NCBI GenBank assembly: GCA_003615045.1
Contig: ML014122.1
Span: forward strand, 62,001 to 126,000
Length of the DNA stretch: 64,000 nt
Reading direction: 5' to 3'
Source of the DNA: Caulochytrium protostelioides
Taxonomy: Eukaryota; Chytridiomycota; Caulochytriomycetes; Caulochytriales; Caulochytriaceae
Position numbers and translations under genes: made by a program. Below the pieces are notes generated by a model. The model did no database searches, was not told the DNA's origin, and was given only the letters and a program-made list of their open reading frames with translations. This document shows positions 40,547 through 50,802 of the stretch, one piece after another. Numbering within the stretch: position 1 is the stretch's first letter; each line of letters begins with the position of its first letter.

Positions 40547-41210
40547 ATGGTCTGGCGCGATGGGGCCGCGGTGGCGGCCGCTCTCTGCGCGGCCGCCGTG
40601 GCCGCCGTCGTGTATGGCCCGACTTCCGCCTCCGCGCTCGCTGAGCACGGCAGCCGCGGCCGGGCCGACCCACCCATCGACGACGGTTCCGGCGTCGCGC
40701 CGCGCGGGATGACCTCGGGCGCCTACCTTCAGTCCATCTATGCGGTCCTGCAGATCGGCTGTGCCTGTTTTATCCTCGTGAGCTACCGCCAGAAGCTCAG
40801 GCAGCACCCTGCTGACGGCAGCGGCGTCGACGGCGGCGCTGAACCCTTGGGCGTCGCCGTTGCGGGCGGCCCGGACGACGGCGTCAACGCGCCACGCGAC
40901 AGGCAGACGGCGGCCGCCGAGCACGACGCGACGGCTCTGACCATCACGGAGGCCACGGCCGTGTCGTCGCCCGACGGCACGCGGGACGTTCCCTTCCTGC
41001 CGTCTCCGTCGACCGCGGTCCATCAAGCGACTGCCGAGGCCAGAGCCGCGGCGACGGCGGCGGACCACCCGCTGTCCTCGCCCGTCACGCCGGGCGCCGT
41101 GAGCGGCCAGAGCCGCCATGGCCTCAGCGACCCCAGCGGCGATGGTCCGGATGACCCCGTCGACGACGCTGGCGATCACGTGTATCACGGTCACGACCAC
41201 GACCACGACC

Positions 41211-41247
<37 letters not shown>

Positions 41248-42658
41248 CCTGGACGGGTTCGACCACGACGCGGGACTCAGCCGCTCCGATGACGAGGAGG
41301 CCCACTTCATTGTCACGTCCATGCACATCCCGCGGCCTGCGCTGCGGCATCCGCCGTCGCCGCGGCGCACTGACACGGCCGGCCACCCGGCGCGACTCGA
41401 CGGCGCAGCCCGGCGCGGCGGTCGCTCGCCGAGCCACCCGCGTCCGCATGGCCTCGCACTCGGGCTCAGGGGCCTCGGCGCGGGCCCGAGCAGTGCGTCG
41501 CTGTCCCGGATGCGCCACCCGTCGTCCGCCGGTTCGGCGACGGACGCCCGGCGCGCGTCGCCGTCGCCGGATGCCATGGCGCCCCTGCTGGTGCGCCGCA
41601 GCCGCCGCGTCCGACAGAGCCTCGCGACACGCACCTCCGCCGACTGGCTGCTCGTGGCGTTGACGCTGCAGAACGCGAGCCAGGCCGCCCTCTTTGCCGC
41701 CGGCCGCTGGCTCGCGCCGCGCGTGCTCGCTGTCGCGTCCCAGCTCGATGTCGTCCTGGTCGGCATCCTGCGGCCGTTCCTGTTTGTGTACGGGTATGAG
41801 CTGACCCGCCGCATCAATGGCGGGCCGCGCCGCACCCTGCTGCGCCGCGAGCAGATGGGTCGCGTCGTGTTCGGCCTCCTGACTGCGGGCATGGTGCTCT
41901 ATACAACCCTCGATACCCTCGTCATCCGGCGGCTACCGTGGCACCTCGTGCTGCGCGACCAGGGCGGGATCATCTACTACGACTGGCCCCCGGACGGCGG
42001 CGCGACCTGGATCGTCGTGACGCTGCTCACGCACGCCTTCCTCGCGACCGTCGGCGGCTGCCTGTGGATGCGCCTCAACTACCCGTGGCTGTGCCTGCTG
42101 CAGTCCGTCGCGCTGCTCGGCTACGTGGGCAACCTGTTCGCCAGCCCGGAGGGCGGCCGCGCCGCCGACAGCGCGTGGCTGCTCATCTCGTCGCTGTCGC
42201 TCGTCATGGCTGACGGCGCCGTCTCTCGCAACGAGGCGAGTTACCGCCTCGACCCCCTTGCCACGCAGCTGATGGCCGACGACTCCTTCCTTGGCGCCTT
42301 CGCACCCGCGTACGGCTCGATCCATGTGCTCGGCGACGACCTGGACCGCGTCAGCATCCATATTCCGACGCCGCGGTCCTGGCGGTACCCGAACCTGCCG
42401 AGCTTGAGCGGCACGACGGCGGCTTTTCACGGCGTGGCCGACGGCGCGTCGATGCCGGACGGCCTGCCCTTCCACACCAAGAAGCGCCGCGCCGACCGGG
42501 CCGGCGAGCATCCGTCGCCGCCGCTGCGGTCGGCGCCGACGCCGCTCGTCGCGAGCTCGCCGTCGTCCGGTCTGCCGTGCGCCGACGGTCATCCGCACCC
42601 CCACCGGTCGGCCACGCTGGGCTCGCCGCCCAAATCGTCGTCGCCCCTGCGTCGGTAA
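40547..42658 (+). CDS. multi-pass membrane protein of unknown family with acidic His/Asp loop
   Basis: A 703-residue ORF. The N-terminus is a signal peptide or signal anchor (VAAALCAAAVAAVVYG), then a membrane helix around residues 60-85. Next is a ~280-residue hydrophilic region with a His/Asp/Glu-rich run (residues ~205-240, HGHDHDHD then alternating Glu-Asp encoded by GAGGAC repeats at about 41,212-41,245). Roughly six further helices follow between residues ~365 and 565, including VGILRPFLFVYGYELTRRIN. The C-terminal ~140 residues are polar and Ser/Pro-rich. The His/Asp loop recalls metal-binding loops of zinc and cation transporters, but the helices show no transporter signature I recognise. 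No function is claimed. Confidence 0.75.
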
Positions 42659-42924
42659 GCGCTCCCCCCACCCGCCGCCCGACGTCCTTCGGTTCGATGC
42701 GATCCAAGGCCTCACCCGTACATCACCGTCAACGACGAATACGTAAATGACTATGAATACAAAGACGAAAGACGGAGACGAATCTACTCACAGCGACCAG
42801 CACGGCCACCGACACGTTCGTCTCGGCGTCTCGGCTCCTGCGAGACTCATGGACTCGGCTCTGCCACGGTTGGCCTCCTTCCCAGCACACGAGCGCTTGC
42901 TGCGGCTCGATCAGCGGCCAGCGC

Positions 42925-43456
42925 TTAGATGAGCTTCAGCTCCGGGTTGTCGAGGCAGATCTCGACGAGCGGCTGCCAATCGGTATCGTTGCCGAGGTTG
43001 ATGCTCTTGCTGAACGCGGCGACGGCGGCTTCGAGCTGGTTGGTGTAGTAGAAGGCGAACGCGAGCAGGTGCTGCGCCTCGCGGCGGGTGCGCTCGTTGC
43101 GCAGCGCGGGGACCACCGCCTCAATGGTCGCGCGGTAGTTCCGGAGCTTGTAGAACCCGCGGGCCGCATAGAGCCATCCGACCGCATCTACAGGGCCGCC
43201 GGTCATTGCCGAAGCGTCGCAGCAGCAGCAGCAGCAGCAGCAGCCGTCACCAGATCATGGCATGGCAATGGGGCAAAGCGCATGCCGAAATCAGCATGGA
43301 GCATCGACATGGCGCAGCCACATCAGCGTGTGAGTGAGATGGTGCCGACGATCGAAGACGAGCGGAGAAAGCCGCGGCAAGCATGATCGGCCTACCTTTG
43401 GGACAGAAGCCGATGCGGCTGACGAGCGCGTCCTTCACGGCCGGACGGTCGTCCAT
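42925..43456 (-). CDS. small TPR protein, two exons
   Basis: Exons 43396-43456 and 42925-43187 (minus strand) encode 107 residues. The start ATG lies in GCCGCCATGG. Exon 1 reads MDDRPAVKDALVSRIGFCPK and ends after the first base of a codon; exon 2 supplies the rest of an Asp codon and continues AVGWLYAARGFYKLRNYRAT. Two TPR-like helix pairs are visible: WLYAARGFYKLRNYRATIEA and HLLAFAFYYTNQLEAAVAAF. The chain ends DWQPLVEICLDNPELKLI. It has no membrane anchor, so it is not Fis1. It could be a small adaptor or the last exons of a larger TPR protein, but a good start context and phase match favour a complete small gene. Partner unknown. Confidence 0.7.
43188..43395 (-). other. intron of the TPR gene, with CTG repeat
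   Basis: A 208-base GT-AG intron, phase 1: donor CCAAAG/GTAGGC, acceptor CCTGTAG/AT. It contains a run of CTG units (CAG on the plus strand, about 43,211-43,235) near its 3' end. Without splicing, an in-frame stop just upstream of the repeat would limit the ORF. Confidence 0.7.
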
Positions 43457-44118
43457 GGCGGCAGTCGGCAAGCCGGGCGACAGTCGGCAGGCGAGGCGGC
43501 AGCACTCCAGCCCAGGCGAGCGGATCCACGCCAAGAAAAAAAAAAGGGAGAACGATCGGCGTCGCGGGGTGGGCGGTTCTCAGCAGACGCAGCGCCCGCG
43601 TCGCGCGGGAACATGACGGGTGCGACGGACCCCACCCACCGCGATACAATGCCACGGGCCCGCCGGCCCATCGTTCGAGTACCCCGTGGCCGTCCTCGGC
43701 CGACGGCGCGCGATGTCGCGACGATGCGGAGGGCCGCCAGCACGTATACGGATACGGCGCGGGCGGGCGGGGTGATCGTGCGGGTCGCGCGCAGCGCACG
43801 ATCGGCGCTGGGGCATGAGATCCCGCCGGCCGCCGCCCCGCCGCCCTCGCGCCGGCCGCTGGGTGCTGCGCCATCCCCCTCTCTCCGCCGCCCGTGGCCC
43901 ATCGCCGCCGCGCTCCGCGGCTTCCCCGACGCCGCGCCCGCCGTGCCCGGGCCCCGGGTTCGCCCGCCGCACCGACACACCCGATGCGCCGCGCGGAGCC
44001 GAAGGGACATCCCGTCGCAGGACGGTGACGTTCCCATCCAACAATCCACACTTCGTGGTCATTATGAGGTTTCCTAAAGGGTAAAAACGACGACGACGAC
44101 GACGGCCGGGGAGGGAGC
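43457..44118. other. spacer between two minus-strand genes, no supported gene
   Basis: About 660 bases with an A run at 43535-43546 (plus strand). ORFs overlap on both strands without recognisable features. It holds the TPR promoter and the 3' UTR of the next gene. Confidence 0.5.
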
Positions 44119-45812
44119 TCAGGCCTCGTCGTCGCTGCGCAGCCCGCCGGCGCGGGATCCGCTGCTGCCGCCGCTGCGCAGCGTGTCCCCGAGACGCTCG
44201 GTGCTCATCACCATCGTCGATCCGGCTGAGGCCAAGCTCGACGAGCCCGAGGGCGGCGGCATGCTGGTGATGAGCCACGGCGCCGGGAGGTACGCGAGCG
44301 CCGCGGGGGCCGTCGGGGTGATCGGCGCGAGCGCGGCCATGAGCGCCGACGCCGGGACGTCGGCAGCGGTGGCGGCATCGGCGGCCGCGGACGTGGGGTA
44401 CTCGTGGGCATCGAAGGCCCAGACGCGGCGGCTCGGCACGCTCGGCTGCGCACCCATCGCGCCGCCGCCGCCGCCGTCCATCGTGATGGCCGTGTAGTCG
44501 CCGCCGCCGACCGAGAACGACGTCACGAGCGAGGTCGTCGACGACGCGGAGGCGATCAAGGCGGGCGTCGGCAGCGCCGCGTGCGGATGCGTCGGCGAGT
44601 GGCCGTTCACCGCCGTGCGCAGCGAGTTGAGCGAGGAGGCCGAGGAGGTGCAGGACCGCGGCGAGGGGATCGGCGAGAGACTGCCGCTGGACTTGGAGCC
44701 GCGGCGCTCGCGCGGCGGGAGCTGCGTGTTGATGCGGCGGTCCTGGCTCGAGCCGCGGGGGCGGCCGTGGCGACGGCCGCCGGGGCGCGGCTTGCCGCTG
44801 CGGCGGGTCTGGTGGCGCAGGATGGCGTGCCAGCAGAGCACGCCCATGACGGCGCCGCAGATGAGCAGGCCGAGCGTGGGCAGCCATCGGCGCCGCGGCA
44901 GCGACACGTGGTCAGCGCGCCAGTCGGCATGCCGGTGCTGCGGCGTCGTCTCGTCGGCCTCGGGCGCCGACGCCGCCGGCCACACGTGGATTTCCGAGTT
45001 GGGCGATTCACGGATCGACGGAATCGACGACGACGACGCAATGACGCCGGTCGAGAGGATATACGCGTCGTCGTCATGGGCCGCGTGGTCCTGCCGTGGC
45101 GAGACCTCGCTGACATTGTTGGCCATGTGGGCGACATCGGCGCCACGAGCCGCCTCAGCATCGGCAGCAGCGGTAGGGGCGTCCGGCGCCGTCAGGTCCG
45201 GCGCCGTCGAGGGCGCCGGTGCCGCGGCGTTGGGTGGTGAGGGAGCCACTAAAGGCGCTGGCCGCGAGTCGTCGACCCCCACCGGTGGATCGGAGGATGG
45301 CTCGGCCGTGGGGCTCGCCGCGCGATCGGAGGCCTTCCGGATCGGGGGCTCGAGCGCATCGAACCGCGGCCGCTGCGCGTCGAGCACGCAGTGCACGACG
45401 GCGGGGTTCGCGCGGTCGCGGACGAGGGTCCCGGCCGGGGGCGGGTCGAGCCGCGGCGGCCGGCGGCCGGGCGACCGCGGGCGGGTCGGGGCGCCGGGGC
45501 CCGGGCGGGGCGGCACGACGGCGCACGCGGCGCCGTCCTCGACGGGCAGGCAGGAGCCGCTCGCGTCGGGGGGATACGCGATCGTGGCCTCGACCACGGT
45601 CAACGTGGTCGGCGCGGCCGCCGCGTCGTAGCGGGTGGCGGCGACGCGGCACGCGAGCCGCGGCGGCGCGAGCGCGGGAGGCGCGAGCAGGCGGTGCTCG
45701 GCGCGGGCGCGGTCGCGGGCGCGGGCGCGCGCGGCCGCCGACCGCGGCAGGCGCCCGCGGCGCGCGACGGCGTCGGGCGTGAGCCGCCCGGCGAGCGGGT
45801 AGTGGTAGTGCC

Positions 45813-45860
<48 letters not shown>

Positions 45861-46077
45861 CGCCGTCGCCGTCGACGGCGTCATTGGGGTCGATGGGCGT
45901 CAGCGCCACGTCCGGGATGGCGAGCGCGATCGGGTGGGCGGGGGCCAGGAGGGCGTCGCCCGGGGCGGGCAGCGGGACGGCGTCGGCATCGGAGGCGTCG
46001 GCGGGCGGCGCGAGGCGGGCCAGGGCGGCGAGCGCGAGCCACGGCCAGCGTGCCGACCGCCGGCTCGGCGGCCGCAT
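44119..46077 (-). CDS. single-pass type I membrane protein, unknown family
   Basis: A 652-residue protein from the ATG at 46077, chosen because it begins with a clear signal peptide (MRPPSRRSARWPWLALAALA, cut near ADA-S). The same frame stays open another 566 codons upstream, but that part is Arg/Pro/Ala noise over simple repeats. After the signal come an Asp/Gly/Ser run (residues ~65-85, from a GTCGCC-type repeat), a lumenal region with a few Cys (CRVAATRY, SCLPVEDGAACAVV, VVHCVLDA), and a Pro/Ala/Ser linker. One membrane helix follows (TLGLLICGAVMGVLCWHAIL, near residue 410) and then a basic, Ser-rich cytosolic tail ending SDDEA. The shape fits a wall-stress or surface receptor, but no family motif was recognised, so function is open. 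Confidence 0.65.
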
Positions 46078-46641
46078 GGCGCGCGCCGCGGCCCGTCGCA
46101 GGGGCGGCGGTGCCGTGGATGGCCTTGGGGAACGGCGACCACGGCGGCGTCGGATCCCATCGACCGAAGCCAGCGACCCGCGCTTGTCGGAGGCCACGAC
46201 GGGTGAAATCCCAGCAGGCGGACGACGCGGAAGGCGGGCTGCTCCGGACGGCGGCGGAGACGGCCGCGCCGGGCCGCGTCGCTCGGGCGCGGGCGGGCGT
46301 CCGATGGGCGTCACGCCGTCCGCGGGATCCGGAAGGTGGGGCGACCGGCACCGAGCGGGATCAAGCGCGGCGCGTCGGCATCGGTGACGGTGTGGGGGGT
46401 GGCGACGTGGCGAGCGAGCGAGCGAGCGAGCGCCGGATCTCGGGAAGGCTGAGCGGACAGCAGCGTTGGACCCGTGCGAGAAGCCGTCAGGGATCGCCGG
46501 CCGGCGGGGAATGCCTACCGGGGGGGACACGTGGCAGCGGCGCGCCCGGGACCCCGCAATCGCGGACAAGGCCGAGCGACCGTCGGACCGTCGAACCGGT
46601 CTTATCTGTGATCCGTCCGCTGGTCGCCGTGCGTGGGCTGC

Positions 46642-46712
46642 GTGCGTCGGTGCGTGCGTCGGTGCGTGCGTCGGTGCGTGCGTCGGTGCGTCGGTGCGTC
46701 GGTGCGTCGGTA
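46642..46712. repeat. GTGCGTGCGTCG / GTGCGTCG tandem array
   Basis: Units of 12 and 8 bases alternate for about 70 bases, built from GTGC and GTCG tetramers. Confidence 0.9.
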
Positions 46713-47171
46713 GGCTCGAGGCGAGCGTGGCCGTGCGGACATCGGCCGTCGCCGGGCGGGATCGGCTCCTCGGGGCCTCGTCGGACCACGACGGCGCTCG
46801 CCGTGGCGACGCGATGTCTCGCGCCTCTCCGACTTGACGTGGCGCCGCGTGGGCGGCCGGCGGGCTCGTGGCCGGCCATCGCTGCCGTCGACGCCGCCTC
46901 GTCTCGGCTCGTCTCGGCTCGTCTCGACGCGCCCCGACGCGCGACGCCGGCTGGTGCGCCGGAGGGCCGCTGGACGCACGGCGTGGCCCGCGTCGGGGTC
47001 GCCCCGGGTCCTGCGAGCGTGGGCTGCGAGCGTGCGTAGGCTGCGTGCCGCCCGTTGGGAGGCCCGTCGGCGAGGCCCGTCGGCGAGGCCCGTCGGCGAG
47101 GGTCCTCGGCGGCCTCGTCGGCGTCGTCCTCGTCGGCGATCCGAAGCCCGACGCCCGCCTCGACCCGGATG

Positions 47172-47271
47172 CGCAGCGCCGCGCAGCGCCGTGCAGCGCT
47201 AGGAAGCGCTGGGCAGCGCTGGGCAGCGAAACGCGGCGAGGCGAAGCGCGGCGAAGCGAAGCGAAGCGCGG
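47172..47271. repeat. imperfect pentanucleotide array (CGCAG/CGAAG/CGCGG)
   Basis: Twenty consecutive 5-base units in strict register. The left half is dominated by CGCAG and CGCTG, the right half by CGAAG and CGCGG. Confidence 0.85.
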
Positions 47272-47831
47272 CGGCGGCGCGCGTGGGTCCGGCGGAAGGC
47301 CGAGAGAGAACCCGCCACGGGGGCGGCCGGCGACCGCCGCGGCGTCCGGCGACCGCCGCGACGGCCGTTCGGTCTTTTCCCTCCGCAGGCCGCGCGGCTC
47401 CGCTCGCGGCCGCGAGCTCAGCGCGCCGCTTCCCGTGCTCAGCATGGGCCCGTCTGTCCGTCCGTCCGTCCGTCCGCCGCCGTCGCCGCCGTCCACGGCG
47501 TCCACGGCGCCCACGGCGCCCACGGCGCCCGAGGGCCGAGGTGCTGGGTTCGAGGAGACGGGGCCGCGGACGCCGCGCGTGGCGCCCGCGAACCCCGCTC
47601 CACCCCCCGACCGAGCTCTGGAGCGCCGCCGGCGGCGACGAGGCGCCCGCGGACGTGACGCACGAGACCTCAGCGCCCAGGCCGCCGCCATCCCCGACAG
47701 CGCCAGAGCGCCAGAGCGCCCGAGCGGCGCCGATGTTCCTTTTTTGGTTTGGCCGATAAATTTGAAGCGAAGCACCGGCGGAGCGTCGAGCCGTCCGCGG
47801 TCCGGGCGGAGCGCGACCCACCTGACGCCAG

Positions 47832-47871
47832 GCCTCGGGTCGCCTCGGGTCGCCTCGGGTCGCCTCGGGTC
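47832..47871. repeat. four perfect 10-bp repeats GCCTCGGGTC
   Basis: Four identical copies end to end, followed by a degenerate TCCTGG. Confidence 0.95.
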
Positions 47872-48341
47872 TCCTGGACCCGCAGGACCGAGGCGTCTGG
47901 GCGTCGGGATGGAGGAACCGATCGGCGTTCAGGCCGCTCGGCGCGTCCTGGGGGCTCGTCCTGGGGTCCGCGGGTCCAGTGTCCCACCCCCGCCGCGACC
48001 GGACCCCCTGCCGGGCGTCGTTCGGGTCCGGACGTTCGCGCGCGACCGGGTCCTCGAACGGGCCGAGAGCGCGCGTGCCTCGCCACGCGGTCTCGCCACG
48101 CGGTCAGCCAGGACGACGGGTCCGGGTACGAGGCGAGCGTCGACGTGGCGCGAGGCCCGTGTGGGGGGTCGCCTCGCTCCCGCGGGCTCGCTCACCGACG
48201 AGGCGGCACCCCTCAAGCCAAAGACCGCCGGTGCATGGAGACCGCCGCGTTGGGCAGCGGGTCGGTCGGTTGCTGTCGATCGGGCGACCGCCACTCGCAT
48301 CCTCCTGGAACCCAGGCTGCCCGAGGCGTTCGTGGACGAGG

Positions 48342-48401
48342 GCGATGCGATGCGATGCGAAGCGATGCGATGCCAGGCCAGGCTAGGCCAGGCCAGGCCA
48401 G
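48342..48401. repeat. pentanucleotide array GCGAT then GCCAG
   Basis: Six units of GCGAT (one GCGAA), then six of GCCAG (one GCTAG), all in one 5-base register. The consensus switches abruptly in the middle. Confidence 0.92.
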
Positions 48402-49220
48402 CAGCCACGCCGAGCGAGGGAGGCGGAGGGCTTCCCGGTGCTGTTGGCAGGACGACAAATAGCATGGTCCCAGAAGCGAACGCAGAACGGGAAGCGCGTC
48501 CAGAGATCCCGACGCCGAGCGGAGGCGTTTCGCCGCCGTGGCGCGACGATGGCGCCTCCCTCGAGCGGCGAGAGCGCCCGAGCAAGCGATCCTCGATGCT
48601 CGCCGCCGCCGCCGCCGCCATCCCCGCGATCCCCGCGGGACGACCAGGAGATCGGGCCGTCTCGCCCGCACCGCCGGGACCCCGAGAGGGCGGTTGCGGG
48701 CCCTGGACGAGGACGCGCAGGACGAGGGGTCGCCTCGGGGAGGCGGGACCAAGGCTCCTGCGAGGCGGCGAGGCGGCGTTGGCCGAGGCGATACCACGCG
48801 TGGCCACCGCCGCGGCGACGACCGCTCCGCAGCGCCGGCCCAGGATCGGCGCCGGAGGCACGCGGCCGTGGGTCCCTTCCCAAGTGTCGTTCCCCGGGTT
48901 CGGTGACGGGGATGCGCTGCGGGCGACCGTCCCCGGGAGGCGGCCACGCGCCGGTGGCAGGAGCCCGGCGAGAGGCCATCCGAGCGCTGGCTCCGTCGGC
49001 GCCCTCATATCGGCGCTCAGACGATCGGGCGATCCGTCTCTACCAACGGACCGACGGCGCCGGCGGCCGCTGGGCATCCCTCGCCGCCCCGCTCGCATGA
49101 TGACGAGGCTTCTCTAGCGTCGCTCATGCCGTGAGGTCCGCCAAACGCTCCACTCGCCACGGCCCACCCCTTGGCTCGAGCGCTGGGCAGCGATCGTCGG
49201 CGATTTGTCCCGGACCGATT

Positions 49221-49270
49221 GATATCGAGCAATCTCGAGCGACATCGAGCAATCTCGAGCGATAACGAGC
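49221..49270. repeat. five 10-bp repeats ending CGAGC
   Basis: Five decamers each end in CGAGC (for example GATATCGAGC, AATCTCGAGC). Alternating types 1-3 and 2-4 suggest a 20-bp unit duplicated once. Confidence 0.9.
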
Positions 49271-49655
49271 GATCCAGCCCTCGGCAGCCGATCGACATCA
49301 TCCATCACGGCAACCCTCGCCCCGTCCGCACGGCCGCCGGCAACGCACAACGTGGTCGTGGGGCGTGCTGACGCCTGGAGTCGCTGCGCCCACGCAACAC
49401 CCGCCGTGAAGGCCCGTTTGTTGCCCGTTTGTTGTCCTGGACCGGCCTCGGTATCGCTCGCCCCCCCATCGGCCCCCGCGGCCGCTGGGTCCTCCTGGTC
49501 GGTGGCCCGGCCCGTCCTCGCCCAGGCGTGTCATTCGGCCAACCGTCGCCCGAAGCCTCATCGTGCACGATCTCGCTGGCGGCGGCGAGGAGGCTGGCGG
49601 TCTGCCTCGAGTCTCGGCTGCCTCGCTGGCTGCGACGCTCGCTGGGCCTCGCGTC

Positions 49656-49662
49656 TATATAA
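49656..49662 (+). promoter_or_regulatory. consensus TATA box
   Basis: TATATAA followed by G in an otherwise very GC-rich context. It is the strongest plus-strand core-promoter match upstream of the fused glycosyltransferase, but 1.15 kb from its ATG, implying a long leader, a leader intron or an unseen gene. Confidence 0.4.
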
Positions 49663-49705
49663 GCCGTCGCGCGTCGCCCCCGACGCGACCTCTGCCGCTG
49701 CCGCT

Positions 49706-49976
49706 GCATCCGCATCCGCATCCGCATCCGCAGAGGCGTCCAGCCGATCCTGACGCGCCGCGTTCGCTGGCGTGCCTGACGTCGATTGCTCGGCGTGCAA
49801 GGCCCGTCAAGCGCACCCACCCAGCGCCACACCGCCGGCTGCGTGCATGCGCTTTGCGAGCGGTCCTGGCCTGCTTCCTCGCGACCTCTCCTCTCCTGTC
49901 TCTTCCTGCTCCACTCACCAGCTCAGCTGAAGCCGAAGCCGAAGCCGAAGCCGAAGCCGAAGCCGAGGCCGAAGCA
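49706..49976. repeat. hexanucleotide arrays (GCATCC)n and (GAAGCC)n
   Basis: Four GCATCC units at 49706-49729 and about eight GAAGCC-type units at 49929-49976. Both are downstream of the TATA box and would be in the leader of a transcript starting there. Confidence 0.85.
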
Positions 49977-50211
49977 CGCCGGCGACGGTGGTCCAACGCC
50001 GCTTCGACCCCTTGTCGCGGACGCGCCCGCCGGTCCCATCCACGAGCGCCGGCTGGAGTGGCGCGTGACGTCGCCGGCACCGGTGCCGTGGAAGTCGGGT
50101 CGACGAGGCGTGGGATAGCGGCGCCGGCGTTGCGCCTTTTCTTTTCAGAGCGGCCGCGGGCAACGGCGTCGTCGTGGGCACTCGGGCTGCGTGCCCGTCC
50201 TCCCGCGGGCC

Positions 50212-50242
<31 letters not shown>

Positions 50243-50802
50243 TCACCTCGCTTTGAGCAGCGCCAAGCGGCGATCCCTCATCCTTCTACCCCTTTTCCCA
50301 ACGGCGGTGGCCGACGATCCGTCGTCCGACGGCCTCGCGTTCCATCGGGGAACCCCCCGCTCCCGGCACCCGCTCTCCCCGTGACCCAACGACGTCTGGG
50401 GTCTGGCGGTGTCCCGTCGTCGGTGGGCTCCGTTGCGCGTCCTCGCGAGCTTGCTCACGTGCGAGGTCCGATCCGCCCGTCGTCTATCAGTGAACGCCCT
50501 CTCTCCCTCTCTCTCTCCCAACTGCGCACGTGGCGCCGCTTCCTGGGACCTCGCGGTCGCTCGGTGGCCGCGTTCCTCGTCGCGCGGACGGATCTCCACG
50601 CCCGTCTCGTCGTCCCGTCACAGCGCTGCCGTGCCGTCCGCGACCGACCGCGGCAGACCATCACCCGGCGCTCCTCCACGCCACGCCGCGCGAAAGCCGC
50701 GGCGGCCTGGCCCTCCCCGCTCGCCGTGGTTGCTCGGGGTGCTTCCAGCGCCGTGTTCGCCGTGGCCGTTCCCCGTGAGCGCCCTGGCACAGAGTCGGCG
50801 CT

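Larger units (their letters stand above)
46078..50802. other. 4.7-kb divergent intergenic region packed with simple repeats
   Basis: Very GC-rich. ORFs of several hundred codons run on both strands (one of 749 codons at 46868-49117), but they consist of Arg/Pro/Ala/Gly and follow repeat units, so I treat them as spurious. There are at least seven separate short-period arrays, listed individually, plus GAGC units near 46409-46427, CCGT units at 47453-47474 and 9-bp units near 47490-47530. A consensus TATA box at 49656 may serve the glycosyltransferase gene. A multi-exon gene cannot be strictly excluded. Confidence 0.5.

Noticed and set aside
46868-49117. 749-codon plus-strand ORF
   Set aside because: Composition is Arg/Pro/Ala/Gly driven by GC content and tandem repeats; equally long ORFs run on the opposite strand and no domain is visible.
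49786-50384. Hydrophobic stretch followed by an Ala-Glu repeat, resembling a secreted protein
   Set aside because: The only in-frame ATG is upstream of the TATA box, and the Ala-Glu run is a reading of the GAAGCC array.
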